DNA of 19,518 nucleotides from a bacterium (GTDB taxonomy: Bacteria > UBA6262): assembly GCA_028716025.1 (NCBI GenBank), contig JAQUQP010000017.1, forward strand, positions 1-19,518, written 5' to 3'. A model generated the notes under the pieces. That model was not told the origin of the DNA and ran no database searches. It was given only the letters and a program-made list of their open reading frames with translations. This document shows positions 1 through 6,790 of this stretch, one piece after another (position 1 is the stretch's first letter; each line of letters starts with the position of its first letter). Position numbers and translations under genes: made by a program.

Positions 1-383
1 AAGAAGGCCAAGATGTTACGATTATTGCGTGTGGCAGTTTAGTGACAGAATCGTTACAGGCCGCGGCGTTGCTGGCTAAAGAGAATATCCAGGCTAGAGT
101 TGTTAATATTCACAGTTTAAAACCTCTAGATGAAAAAATAATTATTAGCGCTGCCCGGGAAACAAGAGCCATAGTCACGGCTGAAGAGCATCAGATTTAC
201 GGTGGACTAGGCGGTGCAGTGAGTGAGGTTATAGTTAAAAATTATCCGGTGCCGCTGGAAATGGTCGGAGTACAAGATTCTTTTGGAACCTCAGGTGCGC
301 CTGAAGAGCTGATGCGGTTTTTCCATTTGAAAGATATAGACATTGTCGCGGCGGTAAAAAAAGTAATTGCCAGAAAAGGATAA
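1..383 (+). CDS. Transketolase C-terminal subunit (3' end only)
   Basis: The gene enters from the left edge, and the open frame is already running from base 3. The visible 127 codons match the C-terminal third of transketolase: the segment [10 protein letters not shown], then [13 protein letters not shown], the TAEEH motif followed by [10 protein letters not shown], and [12 protein letters not shown] near the end. This domain packs against the pyrimidine-binding domain. In family terms transketolase moves two-carbon units between pentose and hexose phosphates using thiamine diphosphate. Many bacteria outside the Proteobacteria split it into N and C subunits, but the window cannot show whether this gene is a split subunit or a full-length enzyme. 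The stop lies 2 nt before deoB, so the two are almost certainly co-transcribed. The GTG at base 42 is an internal codon, not a start. Together with the downstream genes this enzyme would feed ribose-5-phosphate from nucleosides into central carbon metabolism. Confidence 0.9.
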   Translation, partial: EGQDVTIIACGSLVTESLQAAALLAKENIQARVVNIHSLKPLDEKIIISAARETRAIVTAEEHQIYGGLGGAVSEVIVKNYPVPLEMVGVQDSFGTSGAPEELMRFFHLKDIDIVAAVKKVIARKG

Positions 384-385
384 AA

Positions 386-1561
386 ATGGCCCGGCGGGTT
401 ATTCTTGTCATTTTGGACAGTGTGGGCATCGGCGAGTTGCCGGATGCCAACCTTTACCTGGATCAAGGTTCTAATACCCTGGGAAATCTGGCCAAAGCCT
501 TGGGCCGGCTTGATCTTCCGGTATTAGAGGGATTAGGACTAGGAGAACTCGTTGATCTGGGGCATCCCCGGACAAAAGCTATTATGGGTTGTTACGGCAA
601 AATGGCAGAAGCTTCTCCCGGCAAAGACACTACCACCGGCCATTGGGAATTGACCGGCTTGGTCTTAAAAAAACCTTTCCCGTTATATCCTCACGGTTTT
701 CCCCCGGAAATTATTAACGAGCTTGAAAAAAATATCGGTACTAAAGTGATCGGCAATATCCCGGCCAGCGGTACAGAGATCATCAAGCAGCTTGGCGAAG
801 AACATCTCCGGACCGGGTATCCTATTGTTTACACTTCAGCTGATAGCGTTTTTCAGATCGCCTGCCACGAGCAAACTTTCGGCTTACAGAAATTATATGA
901 TATTTGCCAACGCGCCAGACAATTATTGAACAATGACCACGCCGTCGGCAGAGTGATCGCCCGCCCGTTTATCGGGAATGGCCGCGTTGATTTTCGCCGG
1001 ACACCCAACCGGAAAGATTATTCCCTGAAGCCGCCGGCGCCAACAGTATTGGACCTGTTAAAACAAAAGGGGCTGCTGAGCTTTGGGATAGGAAAAATAG
1101 AAGATATTTTTGCCGGGCAGGGATTAACTGAAAGTATCCACACCAGGGATAATAGTACGGGCTTGACAGCTACCCGGGATACAATGCGGAAGACTACCGG
1201 AAAATCAGGACTGATCTTTGTAAACCTGGTTGATTTTGATATGCTCTATGGGCATCGTAATGATATCAATGGTTATGCCCAGGCCCTGAAAGATTCTGAT
1301 CAAGGCATAGCCAGGCTCATTGAGGATATGCAGGATGAAGATATGCTTATTATCACTGCTGATCATGGCTGTGACCCGACGACTCCCAGTACTGACCACT
1401 CTCGTGAATATGTGCCATTGCTGGTATATGGGAAACAACTAAAGAATAATATTAATCTGGGAATAAGGTCCACTTTTGCTGATGTCGGCCAAACTATTGC
1501 AGCGTATTGCCAACTAATTCCTTTAGCCAACGGGACCAGTTTCCTAAACCAAATATTATAA
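386..1561 (+). CDS. deoB: Phosphopentomutase
   Basis: This 391-residue protein is full length for phosphopentomutase, which interconverts (deoxy)ribose-1-phosphate and (deoxy)ribose-5-phosphate in the cytosol using two Mn2+ ions. Alkaline-phosphatase-superfamily features are all visible. There is an N-terminal metal site in [13 protein letters not shown] (Asp11), the phospho-acceptor threonine motif [10 protein letters not shown] at about residues 79-88, [21 protein letters not shown] and [14 protein letters not shown]. The usual ADHGND reads ADHGCD here, a minor change. The ATG follows the transketolase stop by 2 nt and has AAAAGGA just upstream (bases 374-380), inside the preceding gene, which suggests translational coupling. 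Its substrates are the products of the two nucleoside phosphorylases further down the same operon. Confidence 0.97.
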   Translation: MARRVILVILDSVGIGELPDANLYLDQGSNTLGNLAKALGRLDLPVLEGLGLGELVDLGHPRTKAIMGCYGKMAEASPGKDTTTGHWELTGLVLKKPFPLYPHGFPPEIINELEKNIGTKVIGNIPASGTEIIKQLGEEHLRTGYPIVYTSADSVFQIACHEQTFGLQKLYDICQRARQLLNNDHAVGRVIARPFIGNGRVDFRRTPNRKDYSLKPPAPTVLDLLKQKGLLSFGIGKIEDIFAGQGLTESIHTRDNSTGLTATRDTMRKTTGKSGLIFVNLVDFDMLYGHRNDINGYAQALKDSDQGIARLIEDMQDEDMLIITADHGCDPTTPSTDHSREYVPLLVYGKQLKNNINLGIRSTFADVGQTIAAYCQLIPLANGTSFLNQIL

Positions 1562-1594
1562 AGTTTATAAGTAAATGCTTCTTACGGAGTACAC

Positions 1595-2608
1595 ATGGAT
1601 TGGTTTTTTTTGCTAGCGATCATATTGACCGTCATCTATGATATTTTAAATGGCTATAATGATGGGGGCAGTATAATCGGTACTTTTGTTTCAGCTCCAT
1701 TTCTTTCTCCCGTACGTATAGTTATGTTAGTTTGCTTTTTTGAATTGTGCGGAATGTTCATTATATTCTATATCGGTACACAGATAGCCCAGAGTATTAC
1801 CAGCCTAAGCCTGTTTACTGTAACCCCGGCTATTATACTTGCTGCGCTTAGCGCTGCCGTTATCTGGAAGATATTAACCCTAACCGTTGGGATCCCTACT
1901 TCTTCTGCTCATGCCTTAGTTGGTGGCCTTGCCGGGGCGATTTTTGTGGCATATGGATGGAGTGGGATCGCCCAAGATGTTTTTGGAAAGATTATCATAA
2001 TTTTACTGGCCACTCCGGTAGTTAGTGCTGTATTAAGTTATTCGTTAATGCATCTTGAGCTATTTTTCCTGCACCGGGCCACACCGCAGATCAATAGTTC
2101 ATTAGGTAAATTGCAGCTTTTGACCGTGGCTATGACCAGCACTTTACATGGGGCGACAGAACCGCAAAAAACAATGGCTGTCTTAGTATTAATCTTAGCC
2201 GCGTTTGGTTATAAGAAAGATCTATCTGTTTCTCTATGGATAGTAATAGTTTCAGTTTCTTTGATTGTGTTAGGTATTTTGGCTGGAGGCTGGCGCATTG
2301 CTAAAACCTTTAACCGCAGGCTTTTAAAGATCAGGCCGATCGATTCAGTGACCGCGCAGTTAACTGCCAGTATCGTGATCCTGGCCTCGGCTTTATGGGG
2401 CGGGACTTTCTCCACTAGCCAGGTCATAGGTTCCGGTTTGGTGGGCGCTGGTGTAGCTAAACGATTTAACCAAGTCAGCTGGCGGGTGGCGCGGCATATT
2501 CTTGTAGCCTGGCTGGTCACCATCCCGGCGGTAGGATTGTTGGCCATGATTATCTGGAAATTACTGGACTTGTATTCGATAGCTGTAAAGGGAGGATTAT
2601 GGGTTTAA
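1595..2608 (+). CDS. pit: PiT-family inorganic phosphate transporter
   Basis: This is a 337-residue, very hydrophobic protein of the length usual for compact bacterial PiT phosphate permeases. The family imports inorganic phosphate (or metal-phosphate) using a proton or sodium gradient. The first inverted repeat carries the family motif as NGYNDGGSIIGT, with Asn22 and Asp23. GIPTSSAHALVGGLAGA is the usual conserved membrane segment after it. In the second repeat, where the family normally has HGxNDAQKTMG, this protein reads HGATEPQKTMA at residues 185-195, so the Asn-Asp pair is replaced by Thr-Glu. The last 10 nt overlap the next gene, a DUF47/PhoU-like protein that commonly accompanies PiT. 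Its position between deoB and purine nucleoside phosphorylase suggests that it supplies phosphate for nucleoside phosphorolysis (inference). Phosphate is the most likely substrate, but the altered motif leaves room for another anion. Confidence 0.9.
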   Translation: MDWFFLLAIILTVIYDILNGYNDGGSIIGTFVSAPFLSPVRIVMLVCFFELCGMFIIFYIGTQIAQSITSLSLFTVTPAIILAALSAAVIWKILTLTVGIPTSSAHALVGGLAGAIFVAYGWSGIAQDVFGKIIIILLATPVVSAVLSYSLMHLELFFLHRATPQINSSLGKLQLLTVAMTSTLHGATEPQKTMAVLVLILAAFGYKKDLSVSLWIVIVSVSLIVLGILAGGWRIAKTFNRRLLKIRPIDSVTAQLTASIVILASALWGGTFSTSQVIGSGLVGAGVAKRFNQVSWRVARHILVAWLVTIPAVGLLAMIIWKLLDLYSIAVKGGLWV

Positions 2609-3213
2609 AAGAATTTTTTTTCCCGAAAGAAAAGAATTTTAGTAAATTACTTTTGGACCAGGCTGATAAAAGCCTGGACGGAATTATTGCCTTGGAAGAG
2701 TTTATCACCAAACCCAGCCAAGAAGCTGGTGACAAAGTTAAAAGGATGGAGCAAGATGCTGATGACCTGCGGCATATCCTGATCACTGAACTGAACAAAT
2801 CTTTCATTACTCCTTTTGACCGGGAAGACATTTTCGCTCTTTCACGTACCGTTGATGATGTGGTGGACTATGCGAAAAGCACAGTGGGAGAAATGGCCTT
2901 ATTTAAAGTAGAGCCGAATCCTTCATTACTTAAAATGGTGAATATCCTGCGCCGCCAGGCTGAGGAAATATCGCGGGCTATCTTTCATCTACAGACTAAG
3001 CCTTCACTGGCCCTGGAGCATGCGCAGAAAGCTAAAAAATTGGAAAATGAAATGGAACGTACCTACCAGGAAGCCTTAGTTGAATTATTCAAAGAGAAGG
3101 ATACCATTTATATCCTCAAATTACGGGAGATTTACCGGCATCTTTCCAATGCCGCTGACCGGGCTGACGAAGCCGGTAATATTATCGGGGATATTGTGGT
3201 GAAACTGACATGA
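2599..3213 (+). CDS. DUF47 / PhoU-like putative phosphate transport regulator
   Basis: This 204-residue protein is soluble and almost entirely helical by composition. It matches the DUF47 (Pit accessory) family, which is distantly related to PhoU. Typical features are the opening MGLKEFFFPKEKNFSKLL, an EQDADDLRHILITELNKSFITPFDREDIFALS segment (about residues 50-80), DDVVDYAKS, and a C-terminal SNAADRADEAGNIIGD stretch. Members pair with PiT transporters and are thought to modulate transport, but the mechanism is poorly known. The ATG lies inside the last codons of the transporter gene (10-nt overlap) behind GGGAGGATT, so translation of the two is probably coupled. The stop overlaps the next start in an ATGA arrangement. 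Confidence 0.9.
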   Translation: MGLKEFFFPKEKNFSKLLLDQADKSLDGIIALEEFITKPSQEAGDKVKRMEQDADDLRHILITELNKSFITPFDREDIFALSRTVDDVVDYAKSTVGEMALFKVEPNPSLLKMVNILRRQAEEISRAIFHLQTKPSLALEHAQKAKKLENEMERTYQEALVELFKEKDTIYILKLREIYRHLSNAADRADEAGNIIGDIVVKLT

Positions 3214-4019
3214 TGCGGACAAAGATCGAACAAGCGTTAAAATTGATCCAGATGAAAAAAATGATCCAGCCGGAAATAGGAATCGTATTAGGTTCGGGAT
3301 TAGGAGTATTAACGGAAGAAGTGGAAAATAAGGTTGTCATCCCTTTTATGGAGATTCCCTATTTTGTTTCTTCCACTGTGGAAGGGCATGACGGGGTCCT
3401 GGTTTTAGGGACTCTGGCCGGCAAAGATGTAGTCATTATGCGCGGTCGATTACATTATTATGAAGGATATAGTATTGAGGAGGTCACTTTCCCCATCCAG
3501 GTGATGAAAGCTATGGGAGTTGATAAGCTTTTTCTGACCAACGCCAGCGGCGCCATAAACAATAGATATCATCCCGGCGATCTGGTCCTGATCAAAGATC
3601 ATATAAATTTTATGAGTGTAAATCCGTTACGGGCGGAAAAAGGGGAGCCGATCAATTTTCTGGATCTTACCAGTGTCTATTCCCCGGAATTAAGAAAGCT
3701 GGCGAAAATCGAAGCCCGGAAACTTGCGATAGATCTGCAAGAAGGTATTTACGCTGTGGTGACGGGGCCAACGTATGAAACTCCTGCTGAGATAAAAATG
3801 TTTAAAAAAATAGGGGCTGATATTATCGGTATGTCCACTGTCCCGGAAGCTATTATTGCCAGGTCACTGGGCCTGGAAATACTAGGATTAGCCTGTGTAA
3901 CCAATCAGGCGGCCGGTATTGGTAAAGTAAAGCATAGTCATCGCACTACGCTGGAGATCGCCCAAAAAGTCAGTTTTAATCTAAATAAATTAATAAAAGC
4001 GATTCTCAGGGAATTATAA
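3210..4019 (+). CDS. Purine nucleoside phosphorylase (PNP-I, trimeric type)
   Basis: This 269-residue enzyme splits purine (deoxy)nucleosides with phosphate into base and (deoxy)ribose-1-phosphate. It belongs to the trimeric PNP class that acts on inosine and guanosine. The phosphate-binding residues are visible as Ser29 in VLGSGLG, Arg80 and His82 in GRLHYYEGY, and Ser209 in GMSTVPEA. The nucleoside-binding Glu190 (GPTYETPAE) and Asn232 (TNQAAG) are present. Asn at the latter site fits 6-oxopurines rather than adenosine. LTNASGAIN is the family core segment. The start overlaps the DUF47 stop (ATGA), and a second ATG follows directly, so the true start could be one codon later. The stop abuts the next gene with no gap. 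The sugar phosphate product is the substrate of DeoB in the same operon. Confidence 0.95.
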   Translation: MMRTKIEQALKLIQMKKMIQPEIGIVLGSGLGVLTEEVENKVVIPFMEIPYFVSSTVEGHDGVLVLGTLAGKDVVIMRGRLHYYEGYSIEEVTFPIQVMKAMGVDKLFLTNASGAINNRYHPGDLVLIKDHINFMSVNPLRAEKGEPINFLDLTSVYSPELRKLAKIEARKLAIDLQEGIYAVVTGPTYETPAEIKMFKKIGADIIGMSTVPEAIIARSLGLEILGLACVTNQAAGIGKVKHSHRTTLEIAQKVSFNLNKLIKAILREL

Positions 4020-5300
4020 ATGAATGTGGTCGAGATCATCACTAAAAAAAGAAACGGCAAGAAGTTATCTATTACTGAGATTAAGTATCTGGTAGATGGA
4101 TACACTAGGGGTACTATACCTGATTATCAACTGGCTGCTTTTTTAATGGCGGTTTACTTTAGAGGTATGGGATTGGCCGAGACAACGGCTTTGACCGATG
4201 CCATGGCCTGCTCGGGCAAAATACTGAACCTAAAAAGCTTAAAGGGAAGAATTATTGATAAACATTCTACGGGCGGGGTGGGTGATGGTATTTCATTGGT
4301 TCTGGCGCCGTTAGTCGCCGCGGCTGGAATGCCGGTGCTCATGATGAGTGGCCGGGGATTGGGGCATACCGGCGGGACGTTGGATAAACTGGCTAGTATC
4401 CCGGGATTTAGAACCACTTTGACCAGTCAGGAGGCGGTGCGACAGGTTCAGAAAATAGGGGTAGCTATGATCGGGCAAACCTTAGAGCTGGCCCCGGCTG
4501 ATAAAATGATATATGCTTTAAGAGATGCTACTGGAACAGTAGAGAATATTTCCCTGATTTGTGCCAGCATATTGAGCAAAAAAATAGCCGCCGGCATAGA
4601 TGGATTGGTACTGGATGTCAAGTGCGGCAACGGGGCGTTTATGCCTGATTTTGCCGCTGCGAAAAAACTGGTAAGAACCTTGTTAGCCGTGAGCCATAAG
4701 AAGGGTTTAAAAATAAAAGTATTGATTACGGATATGAACCAGCCGTTAGGCAATGCTGTTGGTAATAGTCTCGAAATAATTCAGGCGATAGAGGTGCTTC
4801 AGGGTAAGGGACCGGTAGATTTTACAGAATTAACCTTGGCTCTGGGAGCAGAAATGCTGATACTGGGTAAGAAAGCCGGTAATACCAGGGAAGCTATAAA
4901 AATATTGCAAGATTTAATTATTAATGGTCAGGCTCTGGATAGATTTTATCTCCTGGTAAAAGCCCAGGGTGGAAAAGTTCACCAGCTTCCCAAGGCTAAG
5001 AGTACATTAGAGATCAAAACCTCCGCCAGTGGCTATGTCGGTGGTATGGATACCAGGGAAATTGGCCTGGTTGCCGCGATGCTTGGCGCCGGCCGACAAA
5101 AAAAAGAAGATGCTATTGATTATAGTGCCGGCATCATTCTGCATAAGAAGATTGGCGATATGCTGCGGCCCGGAGACTCTTTAGCCAGTATCTATTACAA
5201 TAACGCGGCGATATCTATTAATGAGATCAAGAGTAGATTCAGAGCCGCGATCCGGATCAAAAAGACCAAGCCGGTCAGACAGTCGCTTATTTATCAATAG
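4020..5300 (+). CDS. pdp: Pyrimidine-nucleoside (thymidine) phosphorylase
   Basis: This 426-residue protein belongs to the thymidine/pyrimidine-nucleoside phosphorylase family, which cleaves uridine, deoxyuridine and thymidine with phosphate. The phosphate site KHSTGGVGDGIS and the signature SGRGLGHTGGTLDKL are present, as are the base-binding stretch TVENISLICASILSKK, DVKCGNGAFM and TDMNQPLGNAVGNSLEI. A C-terminal barrel-sandwich domain (about residues 335-426) completes the fold. The residue that closes the family signature is normally Glu (DKLES) but is Ala125 here. Motifs alone do not separate broad pyrimidine specificity (pdp) from thymidine specificity (deoA). Broad specificity is more common outside the enterics. 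The ATG directly follows the PNP stop, with AGGGAAT upstream. This is the last gene before the intergenic promoter at 5338, so it probably ends this operon. Confidence 0.93.
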   Translation: MNVVEIITKKRNGKKLSITEIKYLVDGYTRGTIPDYQLAAFLMAVYFRGMGLAETTALTDAMACSGKILNLKSLKGRIIDKHSTGGVGDGISLVLAPLVAAAGMPVLMMSGRGLGHTGGTLDKLASIPGFRTTLTSQEAVRQVQKIGVAMIGQTLELAPADKMIYALRDATGTVENISLICASILSKKIAAGIDGLVLDVKCGNGAFMPDFAAAKKLVRTLLAVSHKKGLKIKVLITDMNQPLGNAVGNSLEIIQAIEVLQGKGPVDFTELTLALGAEMLILGKKAGNTREAIKILQDLIINGQALDRFYLLVKAQGGKVHQLPKAKSTLEIKTSASGYVGGMDTREIGLVAAMLGAGRQKKEDAIDYSAGIILHKKIGDMLRPGDSLASIYYNNAAISINEIKSRFRAAIRIKKTKPVRQSLIYQ

Positions 5301-5337
5301 AGGACCAGGAATAAGAGGCGGTCGAAATGGGTAATGT

Positions 5338-5366
5338 TTGACAATTCTTTATTAATTGGATACAAT
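5338..5366 (+). promoter_or_regulatory. Sigma-70-type promoter for the HD-GYP gene
   Basis: A perfect -35 box TTGACA (5338-5343) and a -10 box TACAAT (5361-5366, five of six consensus bases) are separated by exactly 17 nt. The expected start of transcription is near 5373, leaving a leader of about 30 nt before the ATG at 5404. It lies in the 103-nt gap between the two + strand gene runs, the largest gap on that strand. The next 10 kb downstream have no other clear promoter, so it may drive a long transcript. No hairpin terminator for the upstream operon is visible in the gap. Confidence 0.75.
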
Positions 5367-5403
5367 GGCTACGTCGCAATAAATCATAGATAGGATAAAG
5401 TGC

Positions 5404-6774
5404 ATGGAAGACGCCGATAAGAAAATAATTGAAGAATCTTTGATCCTCTTACAGGCTGAGATCAAAGCCATTTTTCAGGGATTTCAAGATATTTTTTTTA
5501 AGGTAAGGGAAGATGGGACAATCCTTGATTATAAAGCCGGTGATGAGACATTGTTGTATATGTCTCCCCAAGAGTTCTTGGGAAAAAGGATGCAGGATAT
5601 ATTGCCTGACCCAGCTGGCCGACTTTTTTATGAAGCTCTGCAACAAGTAAATAAAACGCGTCAAAAAGTCCCGCTCAGCTATTGGTTGTCTCTGTCCGGC
5701 GTTAAGCACCATTTTGACGCACGGCTTTTGCCTTTCCTGGACAAACAGGTTATTATTATGGTGCGCGATACGACTGCGGAGATAACTACTGAACAATCCT
5801 TGAAAGAAAGCAGGGAATACCTGAGCAAAGTTATGAATGCAGTAGCTGATCCTATTTTTGTCAAAGACAGATATCATAAGTGGATTTTGCTTAATGATGC
5901 TTACTGTAAATTTATGGGATATAAAAGGGAAGAACTTATTGGAAAATCCGATTTTGATTTTTTTCCTAAGGAACAAGCTGAAGTGTTTTGGGCCAGAGAT
6001 GAAATAGTTTTTAATGATCTTACGGAAGATAGTAATGAAGAGCAATTTACCGATGCCAGCGGTATTCTTCATATTATTCTTACTAAAAAGACTTTATACG
6101 TGGATGATCAAGGAGAAAAGTTTATTGTCGGTATTATCCAGGATATAACCCAGCAAAAAGTTACCGAAGAGAGTCTGCTGGAAAGCTATCGTAAGCTTCA
6201 ACGAACTTTAGAAGGTACTGCTAACGCTTTGGCTACAGCTCTGGAAAAAAGGGATCCTTATACGGCAGGTCACGAGAAAAGAGTCGCCAAGCTAGCCTGC
6301 GCGATAGCTCAAGAGATGGGATTGAGTAATGACACCGTAGCTGGCATAAAAGTAACCGCCTTTTTACATGATATTGGCAAGATCGTGGTGCCGGCGGAGA
6401 TCCTATCTAAGCCCAGTCGCTTGAACGAATTTGAATATAGTATTGTCAAAACCCATCCTGAAGTAGGGTATGAGATATTAAAAGAATTGGAATTTCCCTG
6501 GCCGGTGGCCCAGGTTGTTTTACAGCATCATGAGCGCCTGAACGGGACCGGTTATCCAAAGGGATTGAGCGGTGAAAGTATTATCCGGGAAGCCCGGATC
6601 ATGGCTGTCGCTGATGTTACTGAAGCTATGTGTTCGCATCGTCCCTATCGTCCTTCGTTGGGCGTGCAAAAAGCACTGGATGAGCTAAAACAGCATCAAG
6701 GTACGTTGTATGATCCTGTTGTTGTTGATGCCTGTATCACTGTTTTTACCAAGCGTAACTTTAAATTCGATTAA
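5404..6774 (+). CDS. PAS-PAS-HD-GYP protein, probable cyclic-di-GMP phosphodiesterase
   Basis: This is a 456-residue protein with no membrane segment, so probably cytosolic. Two PAS sensor domains (about residues 20-125 and 135-255; the second includes NAVADPIFVKDRYHKWILLN and GIIQDITQQK) are followed by a short coiled linker and an HD-GYP domain (about 275-456). Metal and catalytic residues are intact: His290 in AGHEKRV, His322-Asp323 in HDIGKI, His375-His376 in QHHERLNGTGYPKG (GYP at 383-385), and Asp404 in VADVTEAM. HD-GYP enzymes hydrolyse cyclic-di-GMP, and some members prefer cGAMP. The PAS ligand is not predictable. AGGATAA precedes the start, and the gene has its own good promoter. 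No diguanylate cyclase is in the window. Type IV pili are classic c-di-GMP targets, and pilus-type genes lie downstream on the other strand, but a link is only inference. Confidence 0.93.
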   Translation: MEDADKKIIEESLILLQAEIKAIFQGFQDIFFKVREDGTILDYKAGDETLLYMSPQEFLGKRMQDILPDPAGRLFYEALQQVNKTRQKVPLSYWLSLSGVKHHFDARLLPFLDKQVIIMVRDTTAEITTEQSLKESREYLSKVMNAVADPIFVKDRYHKWILLNDAYCKFMGYKREELIGKSDFDFFPKEQAEVFWARDEIVFNDLTEDSNEEQFTDASGILHIILTKKTLYVDDQGEKFIVGIIQDITQQKVTEESLLESYRKLQRTLEGTANALATALEKRDPYTAGHEKRVAKLACAIAQEMGLSNDTVAGIKVTAFLHDIGKIVVPAEILSKPSRLNEFEYSIVKTHPEVGYEILKELEFPWPVAQVVLQHHERLNGTGYPKGLSGESIIREARIMAVADVTEAMCSHRPYRPSLGVQKALDELKQHQGTLYDPVVVDACITVFTKRNFKFD

Positions 6775-6790
6775 CTCTAACAGGACTATA

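Noticed and set aside
42..383. Start of the transketolase gene at GTG 42
   Set aside because: The frame is open from base 3, and residues before this codon ([10 protein letters not shown]) belong to the conserved transketolase domain, so the gene continues leftwards out of the window.
5449..6072. 207-codon open frame antisense to the PAS-HD-GYP gene
   Set aside because: It has no recognisable domain and lies wholly opposite a gene with clear PAS domains; it is a shadow of that gene's codon use.
6710..6790. Longer N-terminus for the YfhO protein from ATG 6710
   Set aside because: It would overlap the HD-GYP gene by 65 nt and lacks a ribosome binding site. ATG 6791 has AGGA upstream and a natural membrane-protein N-terminus.
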